From: Longimicrobiales bacterium
GTDB taxonomy: Bacteria > Gemmatimonadota > Gemmatimonadetes > Longimicrobiales > Gaopeijiaceae
Direction: 5' to 3'
Length of the DNA stretch: 13,221 nt
Assembly: GCA_022428035.1 (NCBI GenBank)
Contig: JAKMDG010000356.1
Span: forward strand, 1-13,221
Numbering within the stretch: position 1 is the stretch's first letter; each line of letters opens with the position of its first letter. The notes below the pieces were generated by a model. That model was not told the DNA's origin. It did not search any database and saw only the letters and a program-made list of their open reading frames with translations. A program made the position numbers and the translations under genes. Below, in pieces: positions 1-6,830 of this stretch.

Positions 1-22
1 GCCGGAGATGGCGCTCAGCCAT
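1..22 (-). CDS. start of an unidentified gene, cut by the window edge
   Basis: Only seven complete codons are visible (M-A-E-R-H-L-R and on). The ATG at 22-20 follows the stop of the TonB-domain lipoprotein gene (36-34) by 11 bases. It is preceded by an AAAGGA ribosome binding site (34-29) with a spacer of six bases. This spacing and the shared strand make it a likely third member of the mutS transcription unit. Too little protein is present to name a family. Confidence 0.5.
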
Positions 23-33
23 GTGGATTCCTT

Positions 34-414
34 TCAGGGGTTCGGTGCGACACCCAATGTGTCCGGACGGGGGCGTTTGGAGAACCGAACGGGCACCTGA
101 GCCCACACCTCGATTCGCTTTCCGTCCTGTCGTGCCGGGGAAAAGCGCAAGCGCCGTGCCCCATCGACAGCAGCTGAGTCGAACGAGAGATGGCCGGAGG
201 ACTGAACGACCTCGACGCTGTTGACGCCACCCGTGTCACCGACCCGAACCCGGAGAAGCGTCTCCCCCTCCATATCCTGGTCCCACATGTGGAGCGGATA
301 TTCGATCGGGATCTCGGCCGAGAGAGGCTGTGGCTGCTCGATCTCCGCGTCGACCCCGCATGCGACCGCCGTTACGCTCATCATCACACCCAGGGCTGCT
401 CGGATTGGTCTCAA
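34..414 (-). CDS. predicted lipoprotein with TonB C-terminal-like domain
   Basis: 126 residues from a TTG start whose bases overlap the mutS stop (TTGA, 414-411); GGGAAAG lies a few bases upstream of the TTG. GTG/ATG codons at residues 10-12 would leave no charged N-region, so the TTG start is preferred. Residues 1-18 look like a lipoprotein signal: two arginines, a short hydrophobic core, then T-A-V-A before Cys19. Residues about 36-112 resemble the TonB C-terminal domain (TonB_C): a G-E-T-L-L-R-V-R-V strand, V-x-x-V-E-V-V-Q-S-S-G-H, F-D-x-A-A-V-D-G-A-R-R-L-R-F-S-P-A and a final V-P-V-R-F strand. Classical TonB proteins have an N-terminal inner-membrane helix and a Pro-rich spacer; both are absent here, so energy transduction is unlikely. 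A periplasmic scaffold or binding role is inferred. The Ala at -3 of the lipobox is weaker than Leu, so a soluble exported form is possible. Confidence 0.72.
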   Translation of the reverse strand: MRPIRAALGVMMSVTAVACGVDAEIEQPQPLSAEIPIEYPLHMWDQDMEGETLLRVRVGDTGGVNSVEVVQSSGHLSFDSAAVDGARRLRFSPARQDGKRIEVWAQVPVRFSKRPRPDTLGVAPNP

Positions 415-3032
415 TCGTCTTTCCCAGGTCGCATGACGGTACCGAGTTCGTACAGGATCTTGAGCGCTTCCCGAGGAGAGAGATCGTCGGGATCAATCGC
501 CCTGAGACGCTCCATAATCGGATGCTCTACGGAAAATATGGAAAGCTGATCTGGCGGCGCCTCGGACTCCGGCCGATACGCACCGTGGCGCCCCAGCCCT
601 TCGCCGCCTCCGGTATGTGTTCCCTCCAGCTCTGAAAGAAGTTCCCGAGCCCGGGCAACGATCCCGTTGGGAAGCCCCGCGAGCCGAGCTACCTGGATTC
701 CGTAGGATCGATCCGCACCCCCGTCAGCCAGACGTCTAAGGAAGACGATCTCGTCTCCGACCTCTCGAACGGAGACGTTCATGTTCTTCACGCCATCGAG
801 CAGATCACCGAGCTGGGTGAGTTCGTGGTAATGGGTCGCAAAGACGGTCTTGGCGCCGATGTGCTCATGGATGTGCTCGGTCACGGCCCACGCGATCGAC
901 ACCCCATCGTAGGTCGATGTACCGCGGCCGATCTCGTCAAGGAGCACCAGGCTCCGGTCGCTGGCCCCGTGCACGATCGCCGCCGTCTCGCTCATCTCGA
1001 CCATAAAGGTCGACTGACCACGCGCCAGGTTGTCCGACGCACCGACACGCGTGAAGATCCGGTCGGCGACCGGAAGGCGGGCTGAATCCGCCGGCACAAA
1101 CGAACCCACCTGTGCGAGAAGCTGGATCAGCCCGATCTGTCTCAGGACTGTGCTTTTTCCAGCCATATTCGGACCGGTGAGCACGACGATGTAGCCACCA
1201 TCGTCAAGTACGAGGTCGTTTGGAATGAACTCCTCGCGCGGCATCATCGTCTCAACGACAGGGTGCCGCCCGGCCCGGATCTCGAGATCGAAGCCCGTAT
1301 GCACCTCGGGACGAACGTACTCGAGGCGAATCGCCACCTGAGCCAGCGTGCTCAGCACATCGAGTGAGGCGATGCGCGAAGCAGCATCCTGAATCCGTGG
1401 CACAGCCTGGCCTACTTCTCCCCGCACCGCGGTGAAGAGTTCTACCTCGAGTCCACTGATTCGGTCTTCAGCGCCGAAGACCTTCTCCTCCCACTGCTTC
1501 AGCTCCGGCGTGAAGTACCGCTCACCATTCGTCAGCGTCTGCTTTCGCACGTAGTCGTCGGGCACCTTGTCGAGGTTCGACTTCGTGACCTCCAGGTAGT
1601 ATCCAAACACCTTGTTGAAGCCGACCTTCAACGAGCTGATGCCGGTACGCTCCCGCTCGCGCACCTGTAGGCTGGCGATGAAGTCACGAGCGCCATCGCG
1701 CACCGTGCGAATCTCGTCGAGCTCAGCCGACCAGCCCTCCCGCATGACGCCGCCCTCGTGCAGGGTCGCCGGGGGCTCGTCTGCAATGGCACGACTGAGC
1801 AAGTCCCGCACATCCTCGAGGACGTCGAACTCGACCCCGAGTGATCTCAGTAGCTCGGATGAGGCCCCTGAACACGCCTCCTGAACTGCAGGCAGACGCT
1901 CTAGTGAGCGACGCAGGCTCATCAGGTCCCGCGGCGCGACGCGCAGGGTTCCGAACTTTCCAGCGAGCCGCTCGAGGTCGCTCACCCCGGAGAGGGTATC
2001 GCGGAGCCGCTGACGCAACTCGGGAGTCCCCACAAGTTCCGTCACAACGTCCTGACGAGTCCAGATCTCCTCGGGGACAACAAGGGGCTCCAGGACCCAG
2101 CGACGCAGCTGACGGCCACCCATCGCGGTCACGGTGTCATCGAGTACGTCGAGAAGTGTCCCGCCTTCCTCTCCGGCGCGCATGGGCTCGATGAGCTCGA
2201 GGTTACGGCGCGTCATTTCATCGAGCAGCATGACACGACCCGGCCTCTGGATCCGCACCGGTTTGAGGTGAGTCACGCCCGAAGGGCGGATCTCACCCAG
2301 GTACTGGATCAGTGAGCCCGTGGCGCGGACGAGCGCGACATCGTCGGACTGGAATCCCAGACCGTCGAGGGACTGGAGCGCGTAGACACGGAGCAGTTCG
2401 GGTCCACAGACGTCCTCCTCGAACATCCAGTCGTCCCGGATCGTTCTCGCGACAGAACTCGAAACCGCGTGGTCGAGCATCGTGTCTTCGGCCATGGCCC
2501 TCGGCACCAGAACCTCAGAGGGCTCGAGTCGCCCGAGCTCAGCTCTGAGCTCGTCAGCCGGAACTGCCTGAACTACGATCTCACCAGTCGAGATGTCGAG
2601 AGCGGCCAACGCATACGCGTTACGGGCTTCCTCACGAACGATCGCGATGAGGAAGTTGTTCTTCCGTTCGGCGAGAAGGCCGTCAGCGAGCACCGTGCCC
2701 GGCGTCACGGTCTCGGTCACCGCGCGCTTCACGATCCCCTTCGCCAGTGCCGGATCCTCGACCTGATCGCAGATCGCGACGCGGCGCCCCAGCTTGACGA
2801 GCCGGGCCAGGTAATCATCGAGTGCTTTGGCCGGCACACCCGCGAGAGGCACGCGAGCTGCTGCCCCGTTGTTACGGGACGTCAGCGTGAGTCCCAGCAG
2901 CTTCGCGCCCTCCTCGGCATCGCCGTGGAAGAGCTCGTAGAAGTCGCCGACGCGAAAGAAGAGCAGCGAATCGCGGTGGTGAGATTTCGCTTCTCGCCAC
3001 TGCTGCATGAGGGGTGTGTCGCCCGAAGCCAT
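411..3032 (-). CDS. mutS: DNA mismatch repair protein MutS
   Basis: 873 residues, the usual length for MutS1. It recognises base mismatches and small loops and recruits MutL in methyl- or nick-directed repair. The mismatch-binding Phe-x-Glu is present as F31-Y32-E33 in G-D-F-Y-E-L-F. The connector and lever/clamp domains follow. The ATPase domain has Walker A G-P-N-M-A-G-K-S-T at about 620-628 and Walker B plus signature L-V-L-L-D-E-I-G-R-G-T-S-T at about 695-707. The C-terminal dimerisation helix-turn-helix region includes Y-G-I-Q-V-A-R-L-A-G-L-P, and a short acidic tail follows. I chose the ATG at 3032 (M-A-S-G-D-T-P). An upstream TTG at 3065 would add 11 residues without family support, and AGGTAAG lies 11 bases before the ATG. 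All catalytic motifs are intact. It is divergent from the exported NTF2-like pair and is followed by a TonB-domain lipoprotein with a 4-base overlap, an unusual partner for mutS. Confidence 0.97.
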   Translation of the reverse strand: MASGDTPLMQQWREAKSHHRDSLLFFRVGDFYELFHGDAEEGAKLLGLTLTSRNNGAAARVPLAGVPAKALDDYLARLVKLGRRVAICDQVEDPALAKGIVKRAVTETVTPGTVLADGLLAERKNNFLIAIVREEARNAYALAALDISTGEIVVQAVPADELRAELGRLEPSEVLVPRAMAEDTMLDHAVSSSVARTIRDDWMFEEDVCGPELLRVYALQSLDGLGFQSDDVALVRATGSLIQYLGEIRPSGVTHLKPVRIQRPGRVMLLDEMTRRNLELIEPMRAGEEGGTLLDVLDDTVTAMGGRQLRRWVLEPLVVPEEIWTRQDVVTELVGTPELRQRLRDTLSGVSDLERLAGKFGTLRVAPRDLMSLRRSLERLPAVQEACSGASSELLRSLGVEFDVLEDVRDLLSRAIADEPPATLHEGGVMREGWSAELDEIRTVRDGARDFIASLQVRERERTGISSLKVGFNKVFGYYLEVTKSNLDKVPDDYVRKQTLTNGERYFTPELKQWEEKVFGAEDRISGLEVELFTAVRGEVGQAVPRIQDAASRIASLDVLSTLAQVAIRLEYVRPEVHTGFDLEIRAGRHPVVETMMPREEFIPNDLVLDDGGYIVVLTGPNMAGKSTVLRQIGLIQLLAQVGSFVPADSARLPVADRIFTRVGASDNLARGQSTFMVEMSETAAIVHGASDRSLVLLDEIGRGTSTYDGVSIAWAVTEHIHEHIGAKTVFATHYHELTQLGDLLDGVKNMNVSVREVGDEIVFLRRLADGGADRSYGIQVARLAGLPNGIVARARELLSELEGTHTGGGEGLGRHGAYRPESEAPPDQLSIFSVEHPIMERLRAIDPDDLSPREALKILYELGTVMRPGKDD

Positions 3033-3136
3033 CTGTGAACTTACCTGGGTAGCGAGGGGGCTCAAGACGGGCAGAGCTTCACAGTGTGAGCCCGATCCTA
3101 CCTTTGACTACGACATTGAACTCTAGGAAGCCATAC
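3033..3136. promoter_or_regulatory. divergent intergenic region, mutS / NTF2-like pair
   Basis: These 104 bases must hold the promoters for mutS (minus) and the NTF2-like pair (plus). I cannot fix a convincing -35/-10 pair on either strand. A TTGACT hexamer sits at 3104-3109 but has no -10 at the right distance. An 11-base palindrome TCACA-G-TGTGA lies at 3079-3089 and could be a small operator or chance. The region ends in a good ribosome binding site for the plus-strand gene. Confidence 0.4.
3125..3130 (+). promoter_or_regulatory. ribosome binding site fixing the NTF2-like gene start
   Basis: AGGAAG followed by a six-base spacer and then ATG at 3137. It selects this ATG over the in-frame GTG at 3086, which has no such site. 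Confidence 0.7.
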
Positions 3137-3712
3137 ATGATCCCGATGCCTGATGCTCTTTTCGGCTCGGTCCGGGCTGTCGTCGCCATTGTCGCTGTCG
3201 TTTCCGGCAGCCTTGTAAGCCCCTCAAACGCGGCCGCGCAGGACGCGAACCCAGCCGACGTCGCTTCGATCGATGCCATCATTACGGCCGTCTACGACGT
3301 CATCTCCGGCAATGCCGGTGAACGTCGCGACTGGGACCGTTGGCGTTCGCTCTTTCTGGCCGAAGCAACCCTGAGTCCCACCGGCCCGACCGAGGACGGT
3401 CGCTGGGGTCGTGCGATCATGACCCCGGACTCGTACGTCGAACGCGCAGGCGCCAGTGTGGAACGGACCGGATTCGTCGAAGCAGAGATCGGACGAGTCA
3501 CCGAGCAGTTCGGCAACATCGCGCACGTGTTCAGTACCTACGTGTCATTTCGCAGTCGGAGCGATAGCACGCCCTTCCAGCGCGGCATCAACTCGTTCCA
3601 GCTGTTGCATGACGGCAACCGCTGGTGGGTCGTGTCGGTATTATGGCAGGCGGAAAGTCCCCAATACTCGATACCGTCCAAGTACGTGGGAACCATCGGA
3701 GACCCATCATGA
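3137..3712 (+). CDS. exported NTF2/SnoaL-like protein of unknown function
   Basis: 191 residues. Residues 1-34 form a Sec signal peptide: hydrophobic stretch A-V-V-A-I-V-A-V-V-S-G-S-L, then an A-A-A cleavage site before Gln35. The mature part looks like a single cone-shaped NTF2-like fold of the SnoaL/DUF4440 type. It has an N-terminal helix with D-A-I-I-T-A-V-Y-D-V-I-S-G, a D-W-D-R-W-R-S-L-F motif, a central strand region (F-G-N-I-A-H-V-F-S-T-Y) and a closing strand pair with L-L-H-D-G-N-R-W-W-V-V-S-V-L-W. Such proteins may be lactone- or steroid-isomerase-like enzymes or simply ligand-binding proteins; residues alone do not tell which. It is coupled to the next gene, whose ATG overlaps its TGA, and the partner has the same fold class. 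Function unknown; fold assignment fairly secure. Confidence 0.8.
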   Translation: MIPMPDALFGSVRAVVAIVAVVSGSLVSPSNAAAQDANPADVASIDAIITAVYDVISGNAGERRDWDRWRSLFLAEATLSPTGPTEDGRWGRAIMTPDSYVERAGASVERTGFVEAEIGRVTEQFGNIAHVFSTYVSFRSRSDSTPFQRGINSFQLLHDGNRWWVVSVLWQAESPQYSIPSKYVGTIGDPS

Positions 3713-4236
3713 GAACAGAGCTCGGCTGCCGGTTGAAGGTTTCACCCCCAGCCCCCGTGGGATTCATTCTGACCTTGGTGCTGACCCTCACCGCCTGCCA
3801 ACCCGACGCGTCCGACGTGGTCGCTGAGACAGATCAAGCGTCAGACCTCGCCGCACTGACGGCAGCGGCCCTCGCCTATCAGTCAGCGGCGTCGGCCAAG
3901 GATGCCGTCGCCGTGGTCGGCATGTATGACCAGACGGCGATGATGATCCCTCCCAACGCGGAGATCGTCGATGAGGGGCTGAGTGGCGTCGAGACCTACC
4001 AGTTCGGGTTCATCGTAACCCCCGGCGTCGAGCTCGAGTTTGATTTGATCCGGGTGGAGGTCGCCGACTCGGGGGATATCGGCTGGACGTTCGCGATCGG
4101 TCAGATCACGATCAACCGAGAGGGTGAGCCTCCGGGGCGTGACGTCGTTCGTGACTTCCATACCTGGAAGAAACAGCCGGACGGCTCCTGGAAGATCGTC
4201 GTCGACATGTGGAACTCCGGCATGCCGACCGGTTGA
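3709..4236 (+). CDS. lipoprotein with SnoaL/DUF4440-like domain
   Basis: 175 residues from the ATG at 3709, which overlaps the upstream stop (ATGA). GGAG at 3698-3701 lies seven bases before it. A longer reading from 3625 would run inside the upstream gene and bury the signal sequence. Residues 1-29 form a lipoprotein signal with an excellent lipobox, L-T-A-C, giving lipid-modified Cys30. After a short Asp/Ala-rich tether, residues about 45-170 form an NTF2-like fold. They include the helix A-A-L-A-Y-Q-S-A-A-S-A-K-D-A-V-A-V-V, M-Y-D-Q-T-A-M-M-I-P-P-N-A, a G-W-T-F-A-I-G strand, and the family-typical ending D-F-H-T-W-K-K-Q-P-D-G-S-W-K-I-V-V-D-M-W-N-S. This looks closer to DUF4440/ketosteroid-isomerase-like proteins than its neighbour does. 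The two probably work at the same envelope location. The exact reaction, if any, is unknown. Confidence 0.82.
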   Translation: MRTELGCRLKVSPPAPVGFILTLVLTLTACQPDASDVVAETDQASDLAALTAAALAYQSAASAKDAVAVVGMYDQTAMMIPPNAEIVDEGLSGVETYQFGFIVTPGVELEFDLIRVEVADSGDIGWTFAIGQITINREGEPPGRDVVRDFHTWKKQPDGSWKIVVDMWNSGMPTG

Positions 4237-4237
4237 T

Positions 4238-5095
4238 TCAGTTCCCGACCCTTCGTTCCTCTCGATCGTCGCGCACGAGCGCCGCGCTGATGCCGAGGGC
4301 GGTCAATTCCTCGAGCAAATCGACTGCGGCAGAACGTTGAGCGAAGCGACCGACACGGACGTGCGTGAACTGGCTGCCATCGACCTGCACGAGTCGCACG
4401 TCGATGTCGCGAGCTCGCACCTCCTCGAACAATGCCAACGCCCGGTCCTGGTCGACAAACGCCCCGAGCTGGACGGAGTAGTTCATCGCTGAAGAGGCTG
4501 GCTCGGGCTCGTCCTCCTTTTCCCGCTCAACCACAACGGTCGAGTCCTGCGCGGAGGCGTCCCTCTGGGTGACCTCCGAGTTCTCCTGAGCCGGCTCCAA
4601 GGAACGCGTCGGTGTGTCGCCCGGCGGAGGCAACGGCCCCGCGTCCGCGATCCACTCCTGCGCTTTTTCCCACGCTTCAGAGCGGCGATGGTCACGCTGG
4701 AGCGTGTCGAGATACCTGCGCGCAGCAGGTTCGTCTCCCATGGCCCACGACGCCTGAGCGAGTCGCAGCACCGCATTCGGCGTGAACTGTCCGCTCGGAT
4801 ACAGTAGTGCGAGGCGCTGGAAATCGAGCTCCGCCTGGACCGGGTCGACAGTGAGTCGCCCACGCAGCCAGAGTCCACGCTGGAGTTCCCGGCGTGAGGC
4901 ATCCACTCGCTCGTCATCCCACCATTCGAGCAGCGCGACTCGGGCCTCGTCCGTACGACCCAGGCGTGTGAGTCGCTCGACCTGCTCGAGACCGGACTGA
5001 GCGGCGAGCGGTGTCGGCGCGAACCCGAATGAGCCAACGGCGACAAAGCCGAGCGCCGCGGTCAAGCCCCGCCACGTTCCCTGCCTGAGCCTCAT
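4238..5095 (-). CDS. exported SPOR-domain protein with TPR-like N-terminal region
   Basis: 285 residues. The ATG at 5095 overlaps the holA stop (ATGA). An in-frame extension upstream to 5449 is low-complexity Arg/Ser read out of frame through holA and is rejected. Residues 1-32 form a Sec signal peptide (hydrophobic core L-T-A-A-L-G-F-V-A-V-G-S-F-G-F, cleavage after L-A-A). Residues about 34-150 are helical and repeat-like, with A-R-V-A-L-L-E-W-W and N-A-V-L-R-L-A-Q-A-S-W-A-M-G-D-E-P-A-A-R-R-Y-L, as in tetratricopeptide or outer-membrane assembly scaffolds. A Pro/Glu-rich linker covers 151-203. A SPOR domain (204-276) contains Y-S-V-Q-L-G-A-F, then V-R-V-G-R-F and A-A-V-D-L-L-E-E-L. SPOR domains bind denuded glycan strands of septal peptidoglycan, so a periplasmic role in division or envelope remodelling is expected. 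Its stop is one base from the stop of the convergent lipoprotein gene. Confidence 0.85.
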   Translation of the reverse strand: MRLRQGTWRGLTAALGFVAVGSFGFAPTPLAAQSGLEQVERLTRLGRTDEARVALLEWWDDERVDASRRELQRGLWLRGRLTVDPVQAELDFQRLALLYPSGQFTPNAVLRLAQASWAMGDEPAARRYLDTLQRDHRRSEAWEKAQEWIADAGPLPPPGDTPTRSLEPAQENSEVTQRDASAQDSTVVVEREKEDEPEPASSAMNYSVQLGAFVDQDRALALFEEVRARDIDVRLVQVDGSQFTHVRVGRFAQRSAAVDLLEELTALGISAALVRDDREERRVGN

Positions 5096-6075
5096 GCGGC
5101 CTCCGCACGGACGCGAAGGCCGAGGAGCCAGGTTTCGAGGAAATGCTCGTCCGTATGTGGACTCGCTTTCAGCAGTCGATCCACATCGAGGAGTCCGGCG
5201 AGCGCCGCATCGATCTCCGGCGCCGTCCAGTGACGTGCCTGCGACGCGATGCGACCGGCGAGCCACTGTTGATGGCGAGGCAAAGATCGTTCGAGTCCTC
5301 CCGCTCCCTCTTCCACAGCAATTCCGAGCCGAAGAATCTGCGTCGTCAAGCCGATGACGAGTCCAACGCCATTCTCGCCCTGTTGGAGGAGAATCGGAAG
5401 AGTCCTGGCCGCCTCGGTGAACTTCCGGTCGCCTACGAGGTCGAACCACCTCCAGCGATCCTGCGACGGAAGTTTGGTCCCCGCGGCTTCGACATCCTGG
5501 ATTGTCACCGATTTTCGGTCGCCAACGAAGTCGGCGAGCTTGGTGAGTTCCTGTGAAAGCACGCCCAGGTTGTTGCCGATCGCGACGCCCAACGCACGAG
5601 CCGCATCAACGTCGAATGCGACGGCATGCTCTTCCTTCGCGCGATGCATGATCCAACCGGGCACGTCCGCCTCGGTGATCGCCTTGAACTCGACGGACCG
5701 GGCGACGCGTGCGAGCGACGAGTAGAACTTCGCCTTCGAGCCCGACGGGACTGTACAGCTCATGATGAGCGCCAGACCGGGAGGCGGGTTCTCCGCAATA
5801 CGAAGAAGCTCCTCCCGTGAATGCTTGGAGGCCGCGAGGCCCTCCACCTCCCGTAGGACGACGACGCGCCACTCGGCCATCATGGGCGGGGTTGCCACGA
5901 CTGATGCCAGCGTCTCGGTATCGACCTCCGTACCGCGAAGGAGATCGAGGTTGAAGTCCCGGGTCGCCTCATCGAGGTGCGCGTCGATCAGGGCCCGGAG
6001 CGCTTCATCCTTTCGAAAGTGGTCCGCGCCGTGCAGATAGAACGCGCCGCCGAACGTCTTGCCCAGCGCGGGCAC
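5092..6075 (-). CDS. holA: DNA polymerase III subunit delta (clamp loader)
   Basis: 327 residues from a GTG at 6075, close to the family norm of about 340. Delta opens the beta sliding clamp as part of the clamp-loader complex. The N-terminal part has F-Y-L-H-G-A-D-H-F-R-K-D-E-A-L, the degenerate P-loop position typical of HolA. It is followed by L-D-L-L-R-G-T-E-V, P-P-M-M-A-E-W-R-V-V-V-L-R-E-V, and a lid-like D-V-P-G-W-I-M-H-R-A-K-E-E. The C-terminal helical collar has R-W-R-W-F-D-L-V-G-D-R-K-F-T-E-A-A and I-G-L-T-T-Q-I-L-R-L. The GTG lies 14 bases after the anti-sigma stop. A GGAGG just upstream is only two bases from it, so the exact start is less sure than the gene. Reading further upstream is out of frame with the anti-sigma gene and has no family match. 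Finding holA behind a sigma/anti-sigma pair is unusual. Confidence 0.92.
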   Translation of the reverse strand: MPALGKTFGGAFYLHGADHFRKDEALRALIDAHLDEATRDFNLDLLRGTEVDTETLASVVATPPMMAEWRVVVLREVEGLAASKHSREELLRIAENPPPGLALIMSCTVPSGSKAKFYSSLARVARSVEFKAITEADVPGWIMHRAKEEHAVAFDVDAARALGVAIGNNLGVLSQELTKLADFVGDRKSVTIQDVEAAGTKLPSQDRWRWFDLVGDRKFTEAARTLPILLQQGENGVGLVIGLTTQILRLGIAVEEGAGGLERSLPRHQQWLAGRIASQARHWTAPEIDAALAGLLDVDRLLKASPHTDEHFLETWLLGLRVRAEAA

Positions 6076-6089
6076 CGCCTCCAGACCGC

Positions 6090-6647
6090 TCAGCGATCGA
6101 ACCGAACGACACGGCGCACCCTCGAGCGCCGTTCGTACCGCTGGGACAGCGGTGAGTAGTCGTAGATCAGCTGGTTCGCCCACAACCCTTCGTCCATCTC
6201 GGGCCCGGGCTGCGTCGTACTGAACACACCCGGCGGCGTCACCGGCTGGCTCGAGTCTCGGCTCGGCGGGTCGTCCACCACGATCATCGGGAGCTCGACA
6301 GTCGGCGCACCCAGGAACAGCGCAGGCGACCACGCGACGGCCGTCAGCAGCAGGGCAATACCCAACACGGTCATCGCCGGGGCACCGGAGGCTGCATGTG
6401 CGGTCAGTGCCCGCTCGTCATCGACGTGGAAGAGTCGGTGCTTCAGTCGCGGCTCAAAGTCGTGCTGCAACTCCGGCTCCGGCAACCGGCGCAGAAGATC
6501 CGCGCCATGAACCACCACGTTCCGGTAACGCGCGCACGCGGAGCAGTGCTCCAAGTGCTTTTCGATCGCGGCCTGCTCGGCCGGCGGTGATACGCCGTCC
6601 AGGTAGTCCGTGAAACGCGCTACGACATCAGAACAGTTCATTCTCAT
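6090..6647 (-). CDS. zinc-finger (zf-HC2) membrane anti-sigma factor
   Basis: 185 residues. The N-terminal cytoplasmic anti-sigma domain has Cys5 and the H31-x3-C35-x2-C38 zinc-binding set (H-L-E-H-C-S-A-C), the hallmark of ZAS/zf-HC2 anti-sigma factors that clamp an ECF sigma. A single hydrophobic segment at about 92-113 (M-T-V-L-G-I-A-L-L-L-T-A-V-A-W) should span the inner membrane. The remaining about 70 residues are Pro/Ser-rich and end in an Arg-rich tail (Y-E-R-R-S-R-V-R-R-V-V-R-F). The ATG at 6647 overlaps the stop of a small upstream ORF (ATGA); the ATG two codons later is a possible alternative start. The adjacent ECF sigma gene is the obvious partner. The trigger (redox at the zinc site or regulated proteolysis) cannot be read from the sequence. 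Confidence 0.88.
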   Translation of the reverse strand: MRMNCSDVVARFTDYLDGVSPPAEQAAIEKHLEHCSACARYRNVVVHGADLLRRLPEPELQHDFEPRLKHRLFHVDDERALTAHAASGAPAMTVLGIALLLTAVAWSPALFLGAPTVELPMIVVDDPPSRDSSQPVTPPGVFSTTQPGPEMDEGLWANQLIYDYSPLSQRYERRSRVRRVVRFDR

Positions 6648-6805
6648 CGGCTCGGCGATCCGTCCCCGGACTCCAACGGCCCAGGGACCACGCTCAGGTG
6701 ATACTGAGTGGTTGTCGCCGGGTTCCCCAACTTCCGGATACGAGAGAGCCCCCGCCGAGTCTCCTCGACGGGGGCTTTCTCCTCGACCTGCTTCATCTCG
6801 AACAT
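6644..6805 (-). CDS. putative 53-residue protein between sigma and anti-sigma
   Basis: An ATG at 6805 opens 53 codons that end in TGA at 6646-6644, overlapping the anti-sigma ATG as ATGA. TGAGG lies six bases before the ATG. About four fifths of its third positions are G or C, like the flanking genes. The product starts M-F-E-M-K-Q-V-E-E-K, is Arg/Glu-rich in the middle (E-E-T-R-R-G-L-S-R-I-R-K-L-G) and has T-T-T-Q-Y-H-L-S-V-V-P-G-P. It has no signal peptide, membrane segment or zinc motif, and I recognise no family. A strong hairpin lies within the frame. The overlap, ribosome site and codon use favour a real gene; its short length and the possibility that this is just an attenuator-bearing spacer argue against. 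Confidence 0.5.
   Translation of the reverse strand: MFEMKQVEEKAPVEETRRGLSRIRKLGNPATTTQYHLSVVPGPLESGDGSPSR
6742..6781 (-). terminator. strong hairpin between sigma and anti-sigma (attenuator-like)
   Basis: A 13-base-pair stem (6747-6759 with 6764-6776) closes a four-base loop. Its base is AGCCCCCG/CGGGGGCT. In minus-strand RNA the one non-Watson-Crick position is a U-G wobble. Four more pairs follow outside a single A-C mismatch (6742-6745 with 6778-6781). The 3' side on the operon strand is CUCUCUCG, a poor U-tract, so full termination is doubtful. In the plus direction it is followed by TTTCTC but no plus-strand gene precedes it. A partial terminator or mRNA-processing/stability element that separates sigma from anti-sigma expression is inferred. 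Confidence 0.6.
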
Positions 6806-6830
6806 CGCTCGCCTCAGCCGCGTGCCTCCG

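Noticed and set aside
2469..3038. 189-codon open frame on the plus strand
   Set aside because: Antisense to the N-terminal half of mutS, whose motifs are intact. No domain in the product.
3033..3065. mutS start at TTG 3065
   Set aside because: Eleven extra residues without family support and no ribosome site; ATG 3032 is the better start.
5096..5449. N-terminal extension of the SPOR protein frame
   Set aside because: It lies wholly inside holA in another frame and is Arg/Ser-rich without a domain. The internal ATG at 5095 starts a clean signal peptide and overlaps the holA stop.
6076..6333. Extension of the holA frame into the anti-sigma gene
   Set aside because: No similarity to the delta subunit, and the anti-sigma reading frame is the coding one there.
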